A DNA stretch of 64,000 nucleotides, from the NCBI GenBank assembly GCA_026122225.1, contig JANEZZ010002693.1, positions 335,001 through 399,000 of the forward strand, given 5' to 3'. The notes under the pieces were generated by a model, which was given only the letters and a program-made list of their open reading frames with translations, was not told the DNA's origin and ran no database searches. Of this stretch, positions 57,245 through 64,000 are shown piece by piece; the first letter of the stretch is position 1, and each line of letters begins with the position of its first letter. This stretch comes from Heloderma charlesbogerti (taxonomy: Eukaryota > Chordata > Lepidosauria > Squamata > Helodermatidae). The translations under genes and the position numbers were made by a program.

Positions 57245-57410
57245 GCCCATGCTCAGCGCAATGACTGTGGATCGCTGACTGACTGTTGGGCCCAGAACGG
57301 GGGGGGGGGGGCAGAGGGAGAAGAAATGGAATGGAGTGTCCTGGAAAGGTGCATGGCTGGTTGGAGCCCTGAACAGAAGCCTTCCATACTGCAACATTTT
57401 GTTGGAGGCC
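57245..57410 (-). repeat. Unclassified dispersed repeat, related to 18168-18290
   Basis: ggctggttggagccctgaac and cttccatactgcaacatttt are the inverted counterpart of 18168-18215. It includes a G run at 57299-57310. Confidence 0.5.
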
Positions 57411-57459
57411 CCACTTGCATTCCTATGGTCATAAAATGCTTAAACCCACAGCAGAACCG

Positions 57460-57690
57460 GGATGCTTACAGATGAGGCTTTTATGGAGCCATTGGCTTGC
57501 TTCATTCATGGAAATCTAAGGGAGGTCCAGGAGATGTCGACTTGTACACGTGAGACTCCCGTGTTTTCTTAACACTTCTCCCATGTTTTTCCTTAACGCA
57601 GAAAATCCGTTAAGGAGAAAAAGTCAGGTGCACAATGCCTTCCAATTGCTAGCACTGGGAGCCCTCTGTCTGGAAGTACCCCTGGTTGGA
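57460..57690 (+). repeat. Unclassified dispersed repeat, copy 2
   Basis: gaggcttttatggagccatt, ccttaacgcagaaaatccgt and gccctctgtctggaagtacc align in order with 10896-11150. Confidence 0.55.
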
Positions 57691-57925
57691 TGTATGCAAG
57701 TCAAAATGTGTTCAGTAGCATATATCGCCTGTATACACAGTTATAGGGAAGTGGAAGCAACACGCTGGTATCCTGTGTCCATAAATGCACACACACATGC
57801 AAGTCAAGATGCATTTGCATCTCCCACCCCAGTAAGCAGTTCATTTTCCAGAGATCCAGGAAAGGGGGCTGAAGCCTGATGAATTCTAGTCAGTTTATAT
57901 ACCATATTTTTCACAAATACATTAG

Positions 57926-58282
57926 GTGGAATCCAACAGGACACATATCTCTGCTGATTCCCTGATGCTCCGACAATTCCTGTCTGCAAGCGGGAAGGAA
58001 GATCTAGCGCTTCCACGGCAACCGGAAACAAGTGAAAATGCTCATTTCTGGAACAGGGCAGGTCAGCGGAGTTTCCATAAGGGAGCTCTGCCAACCTGCC
58101 CCAATCGAGAAATGAGCGTTTCCGTTCATTTCAGGGCTTCCTCTGGGAAGCGCTAAATCGCTGTTGCACAAGTGGTGGGTCCTGCTTGAGCAACGGAATC
58201 AGTGGGACCCACCGTTTGCGGAAGAGAATCAGTGGGGTGCAAGAGAATCAGCGGAGGCATAAGTGCCCCGTTGGATTCTGCC
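57926..58282. mobile_element. Foldback MITE, family E
   Basis: ggtggaatccaacaggacac and gtgccccgttggattctgcc are inverted ends. The interior is itself foldback: gctcatttctggaacagggc pairs with gccccaatcgagaaatgagc. Confidence 0.75.
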
Positions 58283-58474
58283 CACTGTGCTCAAAATGGT
58301 TCATAAATAGACAATCTAAGTACAATAGCCATAATGAAGAAAAGTTTACTACAATAGTCCACTGACATTTCAACAATTACAATGCATTTAAAACATAGCA
58401 GAAGTTTAAGTGGGAAGAAACATACCAATAGGTCAGATAACAATATCCAATTGGATCCAATATCCAATATCCAA

Positions 58475-58640
58475 CAAAGTTGGAAGGGACCTTGGAAGTT
58501 GGAAGGGACTTTGGAGATCATCTAGTCCACCCCTTGCCCTGCTCAATTCGGGCTGTGCAATGCAGGATGCAGTTACAGCATCTCTGACAGAAGGCCATCC
58601 TGCCTCTGCTTAAATACCTCCAGCAAAGCTTTACCTCCAT
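58475..58640 (-). mobile_element. CR1-type LINE 3' end
   Basis: Two near-copies of gttggaagggac(c/t)ttgg precede tcatctagtccacccc and gaaggccatcctgcctctgc, the inverted CR1 3' region. The start contains a short tandem duplication. Confidence 0.65.
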
Positions 58641-58707
58641 TATACCCACATTAAGCAATTCATTCAGTAGTTCATATTAAGAGACCCAACAGTACAACAG
58701 CTTGACC

Positions 58708-58968
58708 ACATAGGGCTGGCCCAAGATATTTTGCTGCTTGAGGCACAGGATAAAACAACACACTCACACGGATACATAAGCTGATAAGAGTGATGGCTGA
58801 ATCTTACGTCAGCACTGGCAATGGGGCAGCGTCCTCCACCTCACCTAAGGTCAAGAAGGTAGCTAGGGGGTGCAGGGCATGTCCTCTAACACCTCACTGC
58901 TGCTGCCACAGCATCTGCTGCATGAAGCAGCTGCCTCATTTTGCCTAATGGTAGGGCCGGCTATGTGC
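58708..58968. mobile_element. Foldback element with ggccggccc-type ends
   Basis: tagggctggcccaagatatt at the left and aatggtagggccggctatgt at the right. Inside are ttgctgcttgaggcacagga and gcagctgcctcattttgcct. It is the same family as 33635. Confidence 0.65.
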
Positions 58969-59168
58969 CTACATCAAACTCTAGCACATATGGATGCACT
59001 TGAAAATGATTTTAAAGCATCCCAACCACTTGCACCCCCCCCAAACAACAACAACAACAACAATGTTGTTGGGGCAATGATTCACCAGGGTGGAGCACCA
59101 GAAACCACGGACCATTTGAGCATATGGAATAGGCAGAAGAGATCACATACAGCATTTTTACCAGGTGA

Positions 59169-59243
59169 CAACCCAATGCACACTTAAAAGTAAATTCCAT
59201 TGAGATCGGCGGTACTGATTTCCAAGTAAACAAGACCAGACTA
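59169..59243. mobile_element. Short foldback MITE, family B
   Basis: caatgcacacttaaaagtaa, attccattgagatcggcggt and gatttccaagtaaacaagac. The copy is diverged. Confidence 0.5.
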
Positions 59244-59774
59244 GGCAAGCTCCAAACTCTCGTGACACAACAATAACCATCCAGAGCATTAAGTGTGGAA
59301 AAAAAGATAAATGAATGCAGATACAGAATAACACCACCACTGGAGATTGTGACAGGGTTTGGGTAAAAATAGCATGAGAATAGATACTCACAGAGGAAAA
59401 AGATATACCCAAATTAGGATTGCTAATGGTATTTGTTTTATTGGCCCTACTAGCATTCACCCCACCCACCTCATCCCACCCCATTGTAACCTTAAAGGGG
59501 GACAGTAGAAGAGCTGACCTCTTAAATGGCCAGCCTCCATTGGCCAGGCCAGCCTCCGTATTCTCCAGCTGTTAAGTGGTACAAGCAGGGATGAATCAAG
59601 TGTGTTTGGGATCATGGGAAGAGATTTGGATTCGCTGACTGGTCTGAGGTCATCATTCAACCTCATGTTTCCCAACTGAAAACAGGACAAATGTTTTCTA
59701 ATTGCTAGTTCATGTGAACAATGACATTTTGCCAGTGGCCTGCTGACCTCCCATGTTGTGCTGGATTATGCTCC

Positions 59775-59876
59775 CCCAGCCCAGTGCCCTCTAGATGTGT
59801 TGTTGCTGGCTGGGAATGATGTGAATTGCAGGCCAATACATCTCGAGGGCACCTGGTTGGGGGAGGCTGGGCTGGA
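59775..59876. mobile_element. Palindromic hAT-like MITE, internally deleted
   Basis: cagcccagtgccctctagat and catctcgagggcacctggtt, ending gggggaggctgg. Confidence 0.65.
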
Positions 59877-60032
59877 TTTTCATTCTGACTCCTGGAGCTC
59901 CATTCCAGACCTCATGAAAGGAATGGTATTTTAAAGGAAATCTACACGTTAGCAACCATCGTCCAAACAGAGCCCTGCATATCTCTGGGGCAGTCTTTGA
60001 AGATGCCACTAGAGGGGAGGCATCATTCAACC

Positions 60033-61077
60033 ATGCAGCCTTCCCCAACTTGGTGCCCTCCAGATGTTTTGGACTACAACTCCCATTAAGAACATAAGAG
60101 GAGCCCTGCTGGATGAGACCGAGGGTCCATCTAGTCCAGCATTCTGTTCCAATAGTGGCCAACCAGCTGTTGACCAGGAACCCACAAGCAGGGCATGAGT
60201 GCAAGAGCACCCTCCCACCCATGTTCCCCAGCAACTGGTATACATAGGCTTATTGCCTCTGGTACTGGAGGTAGCACATAGCCCTCAAGCCTAGTAGCCA
60301 TTGATAACCTTCTCCTCCAGGAATTTGTCCAACCCCCTTTTAAAGCCATCCAAGTTGGTGGCCATCACTACATCCTGTGGTAGCGAATTCCATAGTTTAA
60401 CTCTGCACTGTGTGACGAAGTCCTTCCTTGGATCTGTCCTGAATCTCCCACCAATCAGCTTCATGGGATGACCCCGGGTTCTAGTATTTTGAAAGAGGGA
60501 GAAAAATGTCCCCCTAGTCACATTCTCCACACCGTGCATAATTTGTACACCTCTATCATGTCTCCCCTTATCCTTTTTCCCCAAGCTAAATAATCCCAGC
60601 TGTTGTAACCTTCTCTCGTAGGGGAGATGCTCCAGCCCCTTGATCATTTTAGTTGCCCTTTTCTGCCCTTTTCCCAGCTCTATAATATTTTTTTAGATGT
60701 GGTGACCAGAACTGTACGCAGTATTCTAAGTGTGGTCACACCACAGATTTGTATAGGGGAAGTATGATACTGGCAGTTTTATTCTCAATTCCTTTTCTCA
60801 TTATGCCTAACATGGGGGTTGCCTTTTTTCTTTTTTTACAGCAGCCGCACACTGGGTTGACATCTTCATTGAGCTGTCCACTACAACCCCAAGATCTCTT
60901 TCCTGGTCAGTCACCGCTAGCTCCGATCCCATCAGGCTATACTTGAAGCTGGGATTTTTTGCCCACCTTCAATTATTTCTTGCCCAGCATTGCTGACATC
61001 TGGCCATCCAGGCTGGGGCTGATGTGAGCTGGTCCAAAACAGGTGGACAGCACCAGGCTGGGAAAGGCTGATGCAGT
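60033..61077. mobile_element. Palindromic hAT-like MITE split by a LINE
   Basis: The left arm (60033-60088) is gcagccttccccaacttggt to actacaactcccatt. The right part resumes near 60988 with catctggccatccaggctgg and ends gcaccaggctgggaaaggct. The LINE at 60089-60985 lies between. Confidence 0.75.
60089..60985 (-). mobile_element. CR1-clade LINE 3' third with ORF2 C-terminus
   Basis: The minus strand encodes MIKGLEHLPYERRLQQLGLF, then RTDPRKDFVTQCRVKLWNSL, a CR1/L3-clade ORF2 C-terminal region. Plus-strand markers are gaacataagaggagccctgc and ccatcaggctatacttgaag. It differs in sequence from the 40711 subfamily. Fragments of the same family lie at 11241 and 35955. Confidence 0.8.
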
Positions 61078-61289
61078 GTCAGTGTGTTGGCCAGAAATGT
61101 AGGCACCATTCAGGCATGATCACAAGGTCTTCTAGTTTTCAGAGAGCCCATGGGCAAGTTACCTTCAGTGTTGCCCCTGCCCATTCATTTGGGTTGGGCT
61201 TGATGGTCTTATAAGATCCATTCTATGATTTGCCCTCTTCCTCTGAGCCCAATGCACACAGCCGCCCAGAGGGAGAGGTCAAGCAAGCA

Positions 61290-61381
61290 AATGATATAGG
61301 GTGAGTTATAAATGCTTTAAAATAAATAAATAGCACTTGACGCTTGTAACCAGTCATTACAGCCACATTTAATATGGCGGT
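61290..61381 (+). repeat. Perfect 92-bp inverted repeat, left arm
   Basis: It starts aatgatatagggtgagttat and ends ttaatatggcggt. Its reverse complement is identical at all 92 positions to 62918-63009. The flanking bases diverge at once on both sides. Confidence 0.95.
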
Positions 61382-62391
61382 ACTGTTCCTCCTCTCTGCT
61401 CCTCTCACTGCTTATTCACTCAGAGAGGGCAAGTGAACAGGCAGTGGCAGCAGGGCCAAAAGGCTCCAGGGGTCAGCAATACGCCCCCTGCTGGGACATG
61501 GGCCTTGGCAACTGCCCAAAAATGTGAACACCCCTGACGCCATCCCTGTCTGATCACACACGGTCTCAAAACATGAGGAGAAGCAGCACCCCCTCTTCTC
61601 TGCCTAAACTGCATCCCTGGCATATCCGCTGTGGACTGAAAACGGAAGAGCCCACATTGAACATGCTTTGGCACCTACGCTAAACCTGTTTCTTTTATTT
61701 TTCCAGTGAACGTGCAGCAAAAGTAACCTTAGTAACAGCCTTGAAAAGGATCCCAAGTGCACAAAACAGCCGACCCCACAGCACAGAACGATCTTACCAT
61801 GATGACATCAATGTGATGCCCCCAATACCCATGATTCCAGGCAGGTTAAGCATTGCCAGTTGGCAATCTTATGAAGCGTTGGTACTAGCAAGGGAGAGGA
61901 GGGAATAGGGACAAAATCAAGCTCTTCCCTAGGTGAAGCAAAGGGGTGCAGGACTGAGAGAGGAGAGAGAATGAACCAGAAGCAGCAAGAAAGATGGCAG
62001 GCCTGAAAATGGGGACACAGCAGGGAGTCACTAGAAAGGCAGAACTAAAAGCAAAAAGCATCAGCTCATCCTGTTTCTAGGAGCTGGAAATATCCATGGG
62101 TAGCAAGTGTCAAAACGAACCAATGCATAGTGTGGTATGGGATGGGACAAGATAAGGAGGTTACAAAAGGGGTCATCTGGCTGGCATAATTGAGTGGGGA
62201 GGCCCAGTTGGGCTTGACAGAGTACAAGACCCAGCAAGATGGATGAGATCAGGCGCTTCAGGATGTTGTTAGTATGGGGAGAGAAGCTGGTGGACTTGGG
62301 GTCCCAAAATAATCTACTCGGGCACTGGCAGAGCAAGTAGGTTCACACATGTGAGATGCTTGAAGCTATTTGCTTAGATTGTTACATTCTA

Positions 62392-62520
62392 CAGCTGCCA
62401 TCCCCACCCACATACCCTCGAGATGTTTTAGATTTCAGTTCCCATGAGCCATAGCTTGCATGGGCAGGAATCCTGGGAGTTATAGTCCAAAACATCTGGA
62501 GGGCACCAGGTTGCCTAACG
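62392..62520. mobile_element. Palindromic hAT-like MITE
   Basis: gctgccatccccacccacat at the left, then gttatagtccaaaacatctg and gagggcaccaggttgcctaa. Confidence 0.7.
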
Positions 62521-62584
62521 GGTGCTGTGGGGAGGAGGAGGGAGAACTCCATGCCAGGTCACCATGCCAGACAAGAAGCTTAGA

Positions 62585-62725
62585 GCAGCCTTCCCCAATC
62601 TGGTATCCTCCAGATGCTTTGGACTTCAACTCCCAGCAGCCCTAGCCTGTATAGCCAGTGGCCAGGAATCTTGGGAGTTGCAGACAAAACTTCTGGAGAG
62701 GACACCAGGTTGAGAAAGGCTGTAC
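62585..62725. mobile_element. Palindromic hAT-like MITE, full length
   Basis: gcagccttccccaatctggt and acaccaggttgagaaaggct are inverted ends. The left arm has tttggacttcaactcccagc. Confidence 0.8.
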
Positions 62726-62917
62726 AATGTGCCAGCTATCTGTTGATAACACACTGTAGCCTAGATTGTGTGAATTAATAATGGGTAAATGGACCTGCCT
62801 TTTGAATAAGTGGTTGGACTGGATGACCAGTGGTCTCTCTCCTCTTACGATTCTAAGAAAATCCCCAAGGTTGGCCCTGGTTCAAGGGCATACACAGATG
62901 TTAGCCAAGCTCCAAAC

Positions 62918-63009
62918 ACCGCCATATTAAATGTGGCTGTAATGACTGGTTACAAGCGTCAAGTGCTATTTATTTATTTTAAAGCATTTATAACTCACCC
63001 TATATCATT
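62918..63009 (-). repeat. Perfect 92-bp inverted repeat, right arm
   Basis: This is the identical inverted copy of 61290-61381, 1,536 bp away. Its second half (atttatttattttaaagcat onward) is the tail of the LINE that continues to about 63440. Confidence 0.95.
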
Positions 63010-63440
63010 AAGATCTCAGGGTGGCATACAGATAAAATAAATTTAAACAGTATAAAACAATAAATAATTTAAATAGCTAAAAACATATTAAACATGAAAC
63101 AAGCTAATACCAATTAAAATCTGAAATAGAACAGTAAAAAACAGCGTGCTATTTTAGGGAATGCATTTAGCCCTCAAAGACTTTGGTAAAAAGCTATGTT
63201 TTTACTTGGTGCCAAAATTAAACCAATGTCTGTGCCAATCGGGTCTGCAAGGGGAGGGCATTCCACAACCGGGGTGCCACAGCAGAGAAGGCCCTCTCCC
63301 ACGTCCCACCATAGATGTATGTCTCACACCAGTGGGACACAGAGGAGGACCCCTCCAACAGATCTCAGTCCTCGGGCAGGCATATATAAGGAGAGGCACT
63401 CCCTCAAATATTTATGAATCCCCTTGAAGGTCTGTATCCA
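62972..63440 (-). mobile_element. L2-like LINE 3' region
   Basis: tatttatttattttaaagca and aagatctcagggtggcatac form the inverted tail. Further on, gtttttacttggtgccaaaa, gggagggcattccacaaccg and gagaaggccctctcccacg resemble the region before the tail of squamate L2-like LINEs (compare 22250-22350). No open frame is left. Confidence 0.6.
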
Positions 63441-64000
63441 GACAAACAGGGGAAGGAGTAAAGGTGGAGTCATTTCAGCACCAGGTGAAGATCCTGTTTG
63501 CCCAGGCATTTCAGCATGTATTGTAAGTCACCTTGTTTATGGTTTTATCTGTTCGGCAAAATTGTACAGTTTTGTTTTAATTTCTGCTTCTGCTGTTTTA
63601 TTTGTCTATGTTTTTATACATTTCCTGCCTTTTTATTAAATGCTGTCCTGAGAGTTTTAACTGAAAGAGCACATAGAACATTTCAAAATAAAACAAATAA
63701 GCTGATATTTTATACTGTGATGACTGGTCATTTGAAAGTTGTGACATATATTAGATACCATGACAAGATCGCACTTCCTTGCTCAATCTACAGGTCAGTT
63801 GTGCGGGTTTCCTTGAAAATTCTGAATTAGCAAATTCCGATTCCCCACATTTATTTGACTTACTTTTTACTAAACAGGTCTGCCATGTTAATTATACATG
63901 CTGTATAAATATCCAGGGGGTGGGGGATTCTAAAAGTCAAAAGTAGTTGAACTGAAATATTTGATTAGGAACCATATTCAATAAAGTGCATTTAGTGTAG
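63441..64000. other. Intron or flank, no gene seen
   Basis: This is AT-rich sequence with a possible AATAAA-rich stretch near 63684-63700. Nothing is recognised. Confidence 0.35.

Noticed and set aside
57089..57397. 102-codon minus-strand ORF with LELADLDGAI, considered as an N-terminal RAB11FIP4 exon
   Set aside because: The resemblance to EF-hand residues is superficial. It overlaps a dispersed repeat also present at 18168, and it lacks matching splice sites.

Overview
The window is vertebrate nuclear DNA, most probably from a squamate reptile (lizard or snake). The one gene I can support is interrupted by many introns. The intergenic and intronic DNA is packed with CR1 and L2-like LINEs, tRNA- and 5S-derived SINEs, short foldback (MITE-like) DNA elements, and a BovB (RTE) LINE fragment with an open reading frame. 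BovB together with these foldback families points to Squamata. The species cannot be fixed from the sequence alone. Nothing prokaryotic or viral-genome-like is present.

The gene is RAB11FIP4 (Rab11 family-interacting protein 4, arfophilin-2), on the minus strand. I resolved twelve coding exons from 44,910 down to 21,749. All have GT/AG borders and compatible phases, and they join into one open frame of 523 codons plus a stop. This covers the protein from just after the EF-hand region, through the acidic/serine-rich linker and the long coiled coil, to the C-terminal Rab11-binding helix. The N-terminal (EF-hand) exons and the promoter were not found and probably lie beyond 64,000. Everything from 44,911 to 64,000 is therefore best read as intron. 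The 3' UTR begins at 21,748 and runs toward lower coordinates; its end is not determined, and it may reach the repeat-poor stretch at about 12.5-14 kb.

Layout: 1-12 kb is intergenic (downstream of the gene) and holds nested solo LTRs, foldback elements, LINE tails, and an 87-bp direct repeat around a minisatellite. 12-21.7 kb is putative 3' UTR or downstream flank. 21.7-44.9 kb is the exon-bearing part of the gene, with a nearly 3.3-kb CR1 LINE in one intron. 45-64 kb is a long 5' intron full of foldback elements, with a BovB insertion, two further large CR1-type fragments, and a perfect 92-bp inverted repeat.

There is no operon-like cooperation between genes here. The main interest is the clean exon structure (including a 36-nt microexon), the nested insertions whose order can be read, and the roughly two dozen copies of a palindromic element whose core resembles the ZNF143/Staf binding motif. 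I found no convincing previously undescribed multi-gene system.
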